Positions 8,297-15,154 of a stretch of DNA of 42,169 nt are shown here, in pieces. The notes below the pieces were generated by a model, which ran no database searches, had not been told where the DNA came from, and saw nothing but the letters and a program-made list of their open reading frames with translations. The stretch is from assembly GCA_000156115.1 (NCBI GenBank), contig DS995276.1, positions 2,810,771-2,852,939 on the forward strand, given 5' to 3'. This DNA is from Rhodobacteraceae bacterium HTCC2083 (lineage in GTDB: Bacteria; Pseudomonadota; Alphaproteobacteria; Rhodobacterales; Rhodobacteraceae). Positions within the stretch are counted from its first letter, which is position 1, and each line of letters begins with the position of its first letter. The position numbers and the translations under genes were made by a program.

Positions 8297-9345
8297 TACT
8301 CTGCTCCCCACCGGCTCAAAAGTGCATGCAGCCGCAATTGATTATACCCCGACCTTTTACAGTAATCCGTTATAGCCGGTCTCTCGTTGCCAGCATGTTC
8401 ACATGCAACGAATACGTCCCATGCGTCGTAAGTGACCCATCCTCTCGCTGTACGCTTCCCAACGCGCCCATCGTCGCTGCTTGTGAAGCTAACGGCGCGT
8501 TGACCATACACATGTACTGCTGGTCCCTTGCTTTTGGAAAAAGGTGAGGCATAAGAAGTTCCGCCACGTGAAAGCCACCCGTATTCAAGAAGGACGGACG
8601 TCAAGTCGTGATCTGCGTTGAACTGCTCAATCGGTGTGGGCATACTGGGCTGCTCTCGCAGCTTAAGTCGCGCCGCTGCCCGTCGTTCGGACACAGCCGC
8701 TGCCTCAGACTGCGCTTTGGCTTCTATCTGCGCATTTAGCATTGCGCGTTCTTGAAGCGCCAAGGGTGGGGCTTGAAGCATATTTTCTTTAACAACTCGG
8801 GTCTGATAAAACAGCGGGCGTCCATCGCTGTCTCGCATCTCCAGCGGCACGTTAGGTAAGAAGGCCATCTGAGCAGGTCCCTGCATCGCGCTGTCACAAG
8901 CGATGCCATGTTCCTGTAGAAGCTCGAACAGTGCGCGTTGCAGCTGCTCATACTGGTTACCGCTTATCGGCGTAAGGCAAGGCACGATGGCGCGCCATTT
9001 GGGAGCCTCTGCTGATGCGCTGCTTGTGGAGTATATAATGCGAGCACAGTAGCCAAAGACGGCTGTAAAGGCCGCATCCACAGCGGTCAGTGTTGGCCCG
9101 CCTTCGTCTACATCTACGACGAATGAGTGGAATTGGCCATGCTGGCGCTGCACTTCATGTGAGCGTGCATCTGAGCTGGTGTAACTGGAGGCTACAAAAG
9201 CTGGCGCGTCAAGCTTAGTCACAGCGAGAGGGCAGTCAGTCATCTCAGCGATGTCCGCAAAGGTCACAGCATTATAGTCTGTTCCATTTGAACTGCGTGT
9301 ATCGCGGTACCCGTTTATGCGGAGAAGTTTAAGTGTGCTGTCCAT
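8296..9345 (-). CDS. Probable primase-polymerase-like protein of the element
   Basis: Likely an archaeo-eukaryotic-type primase (PrimPol fold) that initiates element replication together with VapE. The start at 9345 is preferred, with AAAGG 7 bases upstream and MDSTLKL as N-terminus, giving 349 residues. An acidic pair FVVDVDEGG at about 76-83 could be the metal-binding DxD, followed by a YSTSSAS...PKWRAIVP segment at about 106-123 that matches the usual 'tSh...RyRlilP' pattern of plasmid and phage primases. The middle (residues 200-235) is charged and probably a linker. The C-terminus contains a glycine- and tryptophan-rich region of unknown role. Assignment rests on these motifs and on adjacency to VapE, not on full-length recognition. 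Confidence 0.65.
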   Translation of the reverse strand: MDSTLKLLRINGYRDTRSSNGTDYNAVTFADIAEMTDCPLAVTKLDAPAFVASSYTSSDARSHEVQRQHGQFHSFVVDVDEGGPTLTAVDAAFTAVFGYCARIIYSTSSASAEAPKWRAIVPCLTPISGNQYEQLQRALFELLQEHGIACDSAMQGPAQMAFLPNVPLEMRDSDGRPLFYQTRVVKENMLQAPPLALQERAMLNAQIEAKAQSEAAAVSERRAAARLKLREQPSMPTPIEQFNADHDLTSVLLEYGWLSRGGTSYASPFSKSKGPAVHVYGQRAVSFTSSDDGRVGKRTARGWVTYDAWDVFVACEHAGNERPAITDYCKRSGYNQLRLHALLSRWGAE

Positions 9346-9433
9346 GGGAGAGCCTTTCAATTGAGGCGCACCGAAAAACATGCTACAGATTGACCAGACA
9401 AACGCATCCCAAAGAATTTGTTAGATCGAACTG

Positions 9434-9463
9434 ACCGCGCGCTTTCGAGTGCGCGGTTTTTCT
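9434..9463 (+). terminator. Hairpin with T-run between element genes
   Basis: ACCGCGCGC (9434-9442) pairs with GTGCGCGGT (9449-9457) with one G-T pair around TTTCGA, followed by a short T-run on the plus strand. On the coding (minus) strand it begins 5 bases after the stop of the 116-residue gene. Like the hairpin at 6913, its T-run faces the plus strand, opposite to the genes. Confidence 0.6.
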
Positions 9464-9812
9464 ATGAGCGGGAGTGCTCTTTTGCGTATTCGCGAAAAGA
9501 CGAGGGCAGGGCGTCGAGGAGCTGCTCCTCTGATGGCTCTGAGAGCAGTCCTCGGTCCGAACAGGCAGCTATGAGCGCATCTCGGGTTGTCGAGTAGCTC
9601 TTACCAGCCCACGTGCCTGTGTTCGGGAATGGGACCGAGCGCTTTTGCAAAATCCACTGAAGGCCGTCCTTGCAGATGATCACGCGCCAGCGGGGTGCGA
9701 GCTGGGTGATGACTTTTGCATAATTGTCGTCGCGCTCTCTGTGTGAGGGAGGCTGTGGTAAGCTACCCCCGCTGTTTTGTGATGGGGTGGGGGGTGTTGA
9801 GATGTTACCCAT
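9462..9812 (-). CDS. Small element protein of unknown function
   Basis: I do not recognise this 116-residue protein. The start is placed at ATG 9812 rather than 9818 because GGAGGG sits 6 bases before the former and directly abuts the latter. The N-terminal 30 residues are rich in Pro, Ser and Gln and look disordered. The middle segment (RWRVIICKDGLQWILQKRS, about 41-59) resembles a short beta-rich DNA-related fold, followed by a helical C-terminus. It lies between the HTH gene and the primase-like gene in the element operon. Confidence 0.7.
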   Translation of the reverse strand: MGNISTPPTPSQNSGGSLPQPPSHRERDDNYAKVITQLAPRWRVIICKDGLQWILQKRSVPFPNTGTWAGKSYSTTRDALIAACSDRGLLSEPSEEQLLDALPSSFREYAKEHSRS

Positions 9813-9814
9813 AA

Positions 9815-10051
9815 TCATCCCTCCGCCTGCTTATACGCATATGCGCCAAGCAGCTTGGCTTCTGCATGCTGCATAAGCTCATCTACTTCGTAGATTGTCG
9901 CCTTGTTTGGCCGTCTCACGGTCAATGGCCACCGCTCCAGAGTGCGCGGGCTTATGGGGAAGAAGTGGTGGGTGATGATCGCAGCCGCCGTCGCCTTGTC
10001 TGCATAAGTAGGGAGCGGCTGTTCGGGCTGCCATGCGGGTGTTTTGCGCAT
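9815..10051 (-). CDS. Small HTH protein, possible excisionase/regulator
   Basis: A 78-residue protein with an AlpA/MerR-like helix-turn-helix: residues about 17-50 contain an ISPRTLERWPLTVRRP stretch typical of excisionase-type DNA binders. The start at 10051 has GAGG about 9 bases upstream; an in-frame start at 10096 would add 15 residues without a ribosome-binding site. Its gene overlaps the ribosome-binding region of the next gene. In comparable elements such proteins act as directionality factor or repressor; that role is inferred from size, fold and position two genes after the integrase. Confidence 0.7.
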   Translation of the reverse strand: MRKTPAWQPEQPLPTYADKATAAAIITHHFFPISPRTLERWPLTVRRPNKATIYEVDELMQHAEAKLLGAYAYKQAEG

Positions 10052-10136
10052 CAAAATGTTCCTCTTAGTGTGTCCTCGAGCAACATACGGCGGCACAAGA
10101 CTGTACTCCCTTAATGTGGATTTTTTTCAAGTTTGA

Positions 10137-10580
10137 TTATTTGAGGTTTTTTAAAAAGGCGCGATACTTCTGCAGATGGTTCTTAACTTGCACTTCTGAG
10201 ATGCCGAATGCTTCAGCAACTTCTCTTCGAATGCGTATGCTGCTCCCATGGGACTTATTTATGCGCAATAAGCGAGATGGAGTTCCGTGAGTACCAGCTG
10301 GTTGTCCAAGAGCTGCGACTTCGTCACTGACCGATCTGGTGTGTTCTTTATAATCATTGGAGCCAATAAAGTCTTTGCGCTCATCCAGCGGGATAGCATT
10401 TATGTAATCATAAAATTCTTGAAGGTTCGTTTGCTCTACCAATAGGGCTTGCTTCTGATTGCTGTACTCTTGCTGTTCGAGTTTGATGCAGGCTTGGCCG
10501 ACCTTCATGGCGAGGTCAGAGTCGACCGGCTTTCGCCCAGCACCCTTGCGCTTGCCCCCATGGGTTTTCTTATCATTCAT
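10137..10580 (-). CDS. Small DNA-binding-like protein with GKRKGAGRKP motif
   Basis: A 147-residue protein whose N-terminus carries HGGKRKGAGRKP (residues 7-18), a basic motif common at the start of phage and plasmid DNA-binding proteins. A charged helical middle follows, and the C-terminal 35 residues (IRREVAEAFGISEVQVKNHLQKYRAFLK) read as a helix-turn-helix. The ATG at 10580 overlaps the integrase stop by 8 bases, so it is translationally coupled to the integrase. Probably a regulator or replication accessory protein; the exact role is unknown. Confidence 0.75.
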   Translation of the reverse strand: MNDKKTHGGKRKGAGRKPVDSDLAMKVGQACIKLEQQEYSNQKQALLVEQTNLQEFYDYINAIPLDERKDFIGSNDYKEHTRSVSDEVAALGQPAGTHGTPSRLLRINKSHGSSIRIRREVAEAFGISEVQVKNHLQKYRAFLKNLK

Positions 10581-11835
10581 TTGCTGTTGGTGGTGTCATT
10601 CCCCACTTCTCCAATAGTTTGCCCCACTGGGCCATAACATCGCGACGTTTCTCGAGGTTCTTTGCTTTCTGATAGTGGCGCATCACGCCACCACGCGTCG
10701 CGCTCTGCTTGTGGTTCAGAAGGCTATCAATAATGCTTTCAGACGTATCAGTGTGCTCAGCCATGAGTGTTGAGAAGGTTCGCCTTAAGTCGTGAAGGAT
10801 AAAGTGATCTATCCCAGACGCCTTTCGAACACAGCGGTTGAAGTGGCTCCAAGCAGACATCTGCGCACCATCAAGTGATGAAAGGGGGAAGACAAATCGG
10901 CTCTGCTCTTGAGGGAAGGCCCAGATAACGTTTGCGGCAATCTTGCTGAGAGGCATAACAAAATGCTCTGAGTTCTTTGTATCGTGATGAGTGAAGTGAA
11001 GCTCTGAGCGATCTGCGTCTACCTGATCCCACCTCAATTTAGCGGCTTCTCCAGCCCGTAGGGGAGTCGAAATCATGAACCGAAGATAGCGCTGATAAAT
11101 TGGCTTGAGCCCTTCAGCGTGCCAAAGACTGGCAAGTTGCTCTGGAGAGAAAAAGTTCTCCCTAGGTGGTGGAGGCTTTGGCTTGCGCCTCTTAGAGACG
11201 GCAACGACAGAGTTTGTCGTGACTACTTCTTCATCTAACAAATAATCGAGAAAGCGTGACATAGCACCAAGCCTTTGTCGACCTGTCGCAGGACGTTCTC
11301 GATACATGTCTGCTAAATCGCGCATATGCCGAGGTGTTATCGCATTTGGGTAGGCGTCCAGAAGGAACAACTCCTGAAGCACGAAGAGAACATTGCGTAC
11401 TTCGTCTTGTTTGTATTTTGTCTGCCCTGACTTCATTTGCTCACGCGTGTATCGCTCTAACCACTGCGAACACGTCTTTTTTTGCGCCTCTTCGCTTCTA
11501 CGCATTTGATCGTTAGCTCTGAGGGTTAGGGCAGGGTCCTCACCAGCTCTTATTTGCGATTTGATGGTCTCTGCTGCCAGCCGTGCTTCTGCAGGCGACA
11601 TCGACATTGGGTCACCTATTTTAATAGTCCGCTGTGGATGACGCTTGCCGCCGTCGATGTAGCCGCGTTTGCGATAGGCGTATGTCCAGCTGCAGCTTTT
11701 GTTGTTGATAACAAGTTTGAGGCCAGAGCAGACTTGATCGGAAAGTGTTATCCTCTCACTTAGCAAACGCTGTTCTTTGAGGTACCTATCAATCGAACGT
11801 TGGTCGATTTTACATTTGATGTTTTTTGTTGGCAT
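10573..11835 (-). CDS. Tyrosine-type site-specific integrase
   Basis: Integrates and excises the element at a tRNA gene. At 420 residues it has the P4-like layout: an N-terminal arm-binding DUF4102-like domain (about 20-105), a core-binding SAM-like domain (about 120-215) and a catalytic domain. The catalytic set is complete: Arg260 in STPLRAGE, Lys287 in DTKNSE, His348 and Arg351 in LHDLRRT, His375 in LLNHKQ and Tyr388 in RHYQKA. The gene starts 146 bases from the tRNA-Thr fragment and reads into the element, the usual tRNA-int order. The sequence appears intact, so it could be active. Confidence 0.95.
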   Translation of the reverse strand: MPTKNIKCKIDQRSIDRYLKEQRLLSERITLSDQVCSGLKLVINNKSCSWTYAYRKRGYIDGGKRHPQRTIKIGDPMSMSPAEARLAAETIKSQIRAGEDPALTLRANDQMRRSEEAQKKTCSQWLERYTREQMKSGQTKYKQDEVRNVLFVLQELFLLDAYPNAITPRHMRDLADMYRERPATGRQRLGAMSRFLDYLLDEEVVTTNSVVAVSKRRKPKPPPPRENFFSPEQLASLWHAEGLKPIYQRYLRFMISTPLRAGEAAKLRWDQVDADRSELHFTHHDTKNSEHFVMPLSKIAANVIWAFPQEQSRFVFPLSSLDGAQMSAWSHFNRCVRKASGIDHFILHDLRRTFSTLMAEHTDTSESIIDSLLNHKQSATRGGVMRHYQKAKNLEKRRDVMAQWGKLLEKWGMTPPTANE

Positions 11836-11837
11836 AT

Positions 11838-11859
11838 TCAGCGAGACGCTCAGCGAGAC
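11838..11859. repeat. Tandem 10-base repeat at the integrase start
   Basis: TCAGCGAGAC occurs at 11838-11847 and again at 11850-11859, just upstream of the integrase start codon and between it and the attachment site. This is the expected place for integrase arm-type or repressor binding sites. Confidence 0.5.
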
Positions 11860-11980
11860 AAAGTTGCGGGCTTTAGCGTAGGTTAGTGAGGATGAGCGTT
11901 AGACGCAATGTGTAAAAACAAGTTATAAAAAAGGTAAAATCTGCTCAAAAGCCTTGTTGAGCTGATGTGGTTAGTTTGAT

Positions 11981-12035
11981 GAGCAACTGATTTGTAATCA
12001 ATAGGTCCGCGGTTCGAGTCCGTGTGGGGGCACCA
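11981..12035 (+). other. Attachment-site scar: 3' part of tRNA-Thr (UGU)
   Basis: These 55 bases equal the 3' part of a tRNA-Thr: anticodon arm with loop TTTGTAA (anticodon TGT), variable loop, the T-arm with GGTTCGAGTCC, and the acceptor strand with GGGGGCACCA. The 5' half (acceptor strand and D-arm) is absent, so this is not a working tRNA gene. One anticodon-stem pair is C-A, a sign of decay. Identity starts at the 5' edge of the anticodon stem, fitting crossover near the anticodon loop. It marks one end of the element whose integrase lies next to it. Confidence 0.85.
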
Positions 12036-12157
12036 CTTAATCCTGAAATTATATTTATTTACAATAACATGAGACTTTCATGTATATTTTTATCCACCTA
12101 AATATACACCCTTTGTCTGTCGAGCTTTAGTATGATGTTTGATTTGGGCTAAAGTCT

Positions 12158-12476
12158 ATGCCACGCGCGCCTGCACACGCGCGGCGGTGTGCTGCTGGTG
12201 TGAGCTTGCGCCCTCTAAGTGGTCTGCCTTATGACCTCGTCGATCACTACAATCACCAGCGTTACCACGAGAGCATCAACAACGTCACACCCGCCGACGT
12301 CTACTTCGGGCGTGACAAAGCCATTCTACAGCAAAGGGAAAGGATCAAACGAAAGACGCTCGAAACGCGACGCTTGCATCGCCGCCAGCAAGCCGCATAA
12401 TCAAACAAACCGGATGAGCCAAACTCTCTCTTAGTTTAGGCAGCCATTGACCCCAAAAACCCTTACGACGGACAGT
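12158..12476 (+). pseudogene. IS3-family transposase C-terminal remnant
   Basis: From about 12222 to the stop at 12400 the frame encodes a [20 protein letters not shown] segment followed by a basic tail, typical of the C-terminal end of IS3-type DDE transposases. The rest of the catalytic domain, including its acidic residues, is missing, so it cannot be active. The 35 residues before that do not look like transposase. The sequence after the stop (to about 12476, ending in CGACGGACA) probably includes the right end of the old insertion sequence. It lies just beyond the tRNA scar. Confidence 0.8.
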
Positions 12477-12483
12477 AATCACC

Positions 12484-13179
12484 ATGAAGATATTTCACAG
12501 GTCTTTGGCGGCATCGGCCTTCGGTATCGGTCTTCTGTCGGGTTCAAGCCTCGCGTTAGCGGACGGCAACAATCACCTAACGGGCATCGACTTGTCTCAC
12601 CACAACGACATTGCAGACTGGTCGGAAATCAAGTCCTCTGAGCTTTCCTTCATCATCCTGAAGGCCACGGACGGAATGGACTATCTGGACCCGACGTTCA
12701 CCGACCGATACAACACGTTGGCGGCGACCGGCATGATCCGGGGCGCTTACCATTTCTACGAAACGAACGACGACCCGAACGTCCAAGCCGACTGGTTCAT
12801 CAAAAACGTCCCGCTGCAGGAAGGTGACCTCCCGCCGATCGTCGACATAGAACGCGTAAAGGCTCCAGTTTCAAATAGCCTCCATCGAGACTTCAAAACG
12901 TTCCTTGAAAGGCTTGAAGATCACTACGGATTCAAACCGATCATCTACACCGGCACCAACTTCTGGGACCATGTGATGAAGGAACATCTGCCGAATTACC
13001 GCCTATGGATAGCGCAGTACGGCGCAGACAGTCCTACTATCCCTGATGGCTGGCATACTTGGACGATTTGGCAGCATACCGAAACTCAGATAGTCTCGGG
13101 AATAAACGGAAACACTGATGGCAGCCGCTTCAATGGCGATATCGACGATCTTCGGTCGGTATTGCTAACCGAAGATTAG
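12484..13179 (+). CDS. Exported glycoside hydrolase family 25 lysozyme
   Basis: A peptidoglycan muramidase that cleaves the N-acetylmuramic acid to N-acetylglucosamine bond. Of 231 residues, the first 27 form a Sec signal peptide (hydrophobic 8-24, ending ALA-DG), so it should act in the periplasm or outside. The mature part is a single GH25 barrel: Asp36 in GIDLSHHND, the ATDG segment, and the catalytic-region Asp121-Ile-Glu123. A WTIWQHT stretch near the C-terminus is also typical. No cell-wall-binding repeats are present. It may be imported cargo, since it sits between an IS remnant and repeats; it is not a classical phage endolysin because of the signal peptide. The cell-wall target is unknown. 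Confidence 0.9.
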   Translation: MKIFHRSLAASAFGIGLLSGSSLALADGNNHLTGIDLSHHNDIADWSEIKSSELSFIILKATDGMDYLDPTFTDRYNTLAATGMIRGAYHFYETNDDPNVQADWFIKNVPLQEGDLPPIVDIERVKAPVSNSLHRDFKTFLERLEDHYGFKPIIYTGTNFWDHVMKEHLPNYRLWIAQYGADSPTIPDGWHTWTIWQHTETQIVSGINGNTDGSRFNGDIDDLRSVLLTED

Positions 13180-13322
13180 GATTGTTGCGGCTCGGCGCAG
13201 GTTGGGAGTTTGCAAAGTCCAGCACCTCCGTGCGGATGATTGAGAGCGACCGGCCCTTTGCCGACGCACGCCTTGGTGCCAAAAAAGTGACGACGGACTT
13301 AAGAAGGACAGTATGTAGAGAT

Positions 13323-13880
13323 ATGACGAGTGACCCGAACGATCTGACTGCCTTCCTTGATGAAGCATGGCGTCACCTTCAACGAGGTGTAGCAGACAGC
13401 CGTTCACCAGCGCGCTACCCTACGTTTGCAACAGTAGCTGCAGATGGAACACCCGAGGCGCGTACCGTGGCACTGCGAGGCGCTTCTCGGTCTTTATATA
13501 CGTTAGAGGTTCACACTGACATAGCTACAGCCAAAGTCGCTGCGCTGAAACACTCTCCTAAAGCCGCGTTTCTCGTTTGGTTGCCGCGCGCTAATTTACA
13601 AATTCGGATTACAACAACTGTGGACATCCAGACGGGGTCAGCCGTTGATGAGCAATGGAATCATATTCCGGCAGCATCGCGCGTTTCTTATGGCACTGAA
13701 CCAACGCCGGGCACCGTCATTTCAGACGTATATGCCTATGAAAAACCGAGTAAGCGTGAACGTTTTGCGGTTTTGATGTGCAATATGTTGTCCATAGACC
13801 TTGTGCAGCTTGGGGAACGCCATCGAAGAGCAAGCTTTAGGCGTGAAAAAGACTGGATGGGCGAGTGGCTAGCCCCGTAA
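13323..13880 (+). CDS. Pyridoxamine-phosphate-oxidase-fold FMN-binding protein
   Basis: A 185-residue protein of the PNPOx-like split-barrel group (Alr4036-type), which binds FMN and probably oxidises or reduces a small molecule. Visible features are the ARYPTFATVAADGTPEARTV opening strand pair, a HTDIATAKVAAL segment that usually binds the flavin phosphate, and a terminal REKDWMGEWLAP resembling the PNPOx 'W...RLaP' end. The ATG at 13323 is chosen because homology starts there; the frame is open upstream to a TTG at 13182 but that extension looks non-coding. True pyridoxal-phosphate synthesis is not implied. It has no operon partner, with 143 bases separating it from the lysozyme gene. Confidence 0.8.
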   Translation: MTSDPNDLTAFLDEAWRHLQRGVADSRSPARYPTFATVAADGTPEARTVALRGASRSLYTLEVHTDIATAKVAALKHSPKAAFLVWLPRANLQIRITTTVDIQTGSAVDEQWNHIPAASRVSYGTEPTPGTVISDVYAYEKPSKRERFAVLMCNMLSIDLVQLGERHRRASFRREKDWMGEWLAP

Positions 13881-14021
13881 TTGTGGATGCCTGATGGTGC
13901 GCTGAGGGTGTCGGACGTGTCCGCTAAATGGGGTGGGCGTTTGGATAAAATCCATTGGTCCCGAAGAGCTAGCTCTACGTTAATAGTTATGGGTTTATCT
14001 GCTCCCTGATTAGTCTCTAGG

Positions 14022-14415
14022 GCTGGGTGTGGAGTGATCAGCCATCGCGTGGGGGTAGGGTGACGCATGTGACGCATATTCTTACTGCGCTCTCTATTCA
14101 AAAAAACATATTTTCTAATGAATATATTTTTTCACCATAGACCGTGCATTAGGAAAAAGCGTCACATGCGTCACCCGAAAGCTTTTTGCACCTGCCCGCG
14201 GTGGCCATCCCTACAGCGGATTTGGCCCCGCCTGCGCTGAGGTGCGCTTCATGCAAGACTATCAGTGTGGTGGAGACTATTCTTCTAGAGCGGACATTCA
14301 TACGTGAAGCAGAGAATGGCCGCTTGGAGCCCATTCTGTGAATTCGATTTTCACGCTGCGCGCGCTCGCAGCATGAAAACCCGCTGCACCGCCGCGAAAT
14401 TTCTGCTGCATCGCA
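14022..14415. repeat. Dispersed repeat, copy B (most complete)
   Basis: This copy links the pieces seen elsewhere. Bases 14022-14058 match the ends of copies C and D. Bases 14058-14176 hold the inverted repeat. Bases 14162-14335 match copy A. Bases about 14310-14415 match the copy split by the insertion sequence at 26389-27935. No conserved reading frame runs through it, so it is a multi-part non-coding repeat or a decayed mobile unit. Confidence 0.8.
14058..14176. repeat. 18-bp inverted repeat with GTGACGCAT units and AT-rich core
   Basis: The arms GGGTGACGCATGTGACGC (14058-14075) and its exact reverse complement (14159-14176) enclose 83 mostly AT bases. Each arm contains the 9-mer GTGACGCAT tandemly (second unit partial). 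Inside lies a second near-perfect hairpin, AAAAAACATATT (14101-14112) against AATATATTTTTT (14121-14132). Paired repeats around a melting-prone core resemble a replication origin, but a foldback element or recombination site is equally possible. Confidence 0.75.
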
Positions 14416-14635
14416 TAAGCGATTGTGGTCATTCGCACAGTCTGCAGCACATCTTAAGCCGCGAATTCACAGTGCCGGGGACAAACCGGGCATTCGCGGC
14501 GGCTGCGCCAATGATTGCTTTGCGTCCTTCGCGATCGCTGTATAAAGACATCTTGGGTGAAACGAGTAAGTTCGTTGCACTTGCGAGATGGTCGTCAGCA
14601 ACAAGAACTGAGTTGATGAAGAGGTATTAAGCTAA

Positions 14636-15058
14636 TCAACTGATTTGGGACAAAAGTTGCATCAGTAACGCTCCGTCCTTGGTATCAAATTGTTCCGCCA
14701 ATGCACGGTCTTCTTCTTCGACGTCCTGTCGGACTTGAAGCATCCGTCTGCGTCCCAAGTTTGTCAAAAGCAGGTTGATCTGGCGTTGATCGGCAGTTGC
14801 GATCTGGCGATGGACCAATCCATCAGACACCATTCTGTCTACGAGCTTACTCAACGCGGGCGGATTGAGCAGCGCCTGCTTTGCTAGCTCTCCCATGGAA
14901 AGCTTAGTACCTGCGTCAAGGCATTCCATGACCCGCCATGCCTCAATTTGAATGCCTTGCTTTTTCAGGCGAACAGTCAGCAATTGAGTAACCGCCCTAT
15001 GCGCCGCAGCCAATGCATACGAAAGGTGATTGCCAAGAGGGTTAAGCTCGGTCGTCAT
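14636..15058 (-). CDS. MarR-family transcriptional regulator
   Basis: A 140-residue winged-helix repressor or activator of the MarR family, usually a dimer that releases DNA on binding a small phenolic, amide or acyl ligand. The recognition region is GELAKQALLNPPALSKLVDRMVSDGLV, followed by the wing (TADQRQINLLLT). The start at 15058 (MTTELNPLG) is preferred over 15121, because GAGG lies about 8 bases upstream and the longer frame would run through the divergent promoter. It faces away from the amide-uptake operon, so that operon is its likely target. The ligand is unknown; acyl-CoA or the amide itself would fit the neighbours. Confidence 0.9.
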   Translation of the reverse strand: MTTELNPLGNHLSYALAAAHRAVTQLLTVRLKKQGIQIEAWRVMECLDAGTKLSMGELAKQALLNPPALSKLVDRMVSDGLVHRQIATADQRQINLLLTNLGRRRMLQVRQDVEEEDRALAEQFDTKDGALLMQLLSQIS

Positions 15059-15154
15059 TGTCAGCCTCGGTAAATCGTTCAAAGTGAATTTAGTTGACTT
15101 GGAAAGCAAATTCAATTGCAATGTGCCAATTCGCCGTGCAAACTTGAGAAGGAT
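15059..15154. promoter_or_regulatory. Divergent promoter region, MarR gene / amide operon
   Basis: The space between two divergent genes must hold both promoters. GAATTT (15086-15091) and AAATTC (15108-15113) form a spaced inverted repeat that could be a MarR operator. The motif TGGAAAGCAAA at 15100 has a near copy (TGGAAAGTAAA) at about 16333, upstream of the flotillin gene, suggesting a shared regulator. Both are suggestive only. Confidence 0.35.

Larger units (their letters stand above)
13881..14635. other. Gene-free repeat region
   Basis: No supported gene. It contains the 15-base match to 6590-6604 (at 13912-13926), the complete inverted-repeat structure (14058-14176) and dispersed repeat copy B. 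An open frame at 14304-14630 (108 residues) lies wholly in repeat sequence, has no ribosome-binding site and shows no domain, so I do not call it a gene. Confidence 0.7.

Noticed and set aside
11960-12035. A complete tRNA-Thr gene
   Set aside because: Only the anticodon arm, variable loop, T-arm and 3' acceptor strand are present. The sequence 5' of 11981 cannot pair with the GGGGGCA acceptor strand and has no D-arm, so it is a scar, not a gene.
14304-14630. A 108-residue open frame
   Set aside because: It lies fully in dispersed repeat sequence, has no ribosome-binding site or domain, and the frame is not conserved in the other copies.
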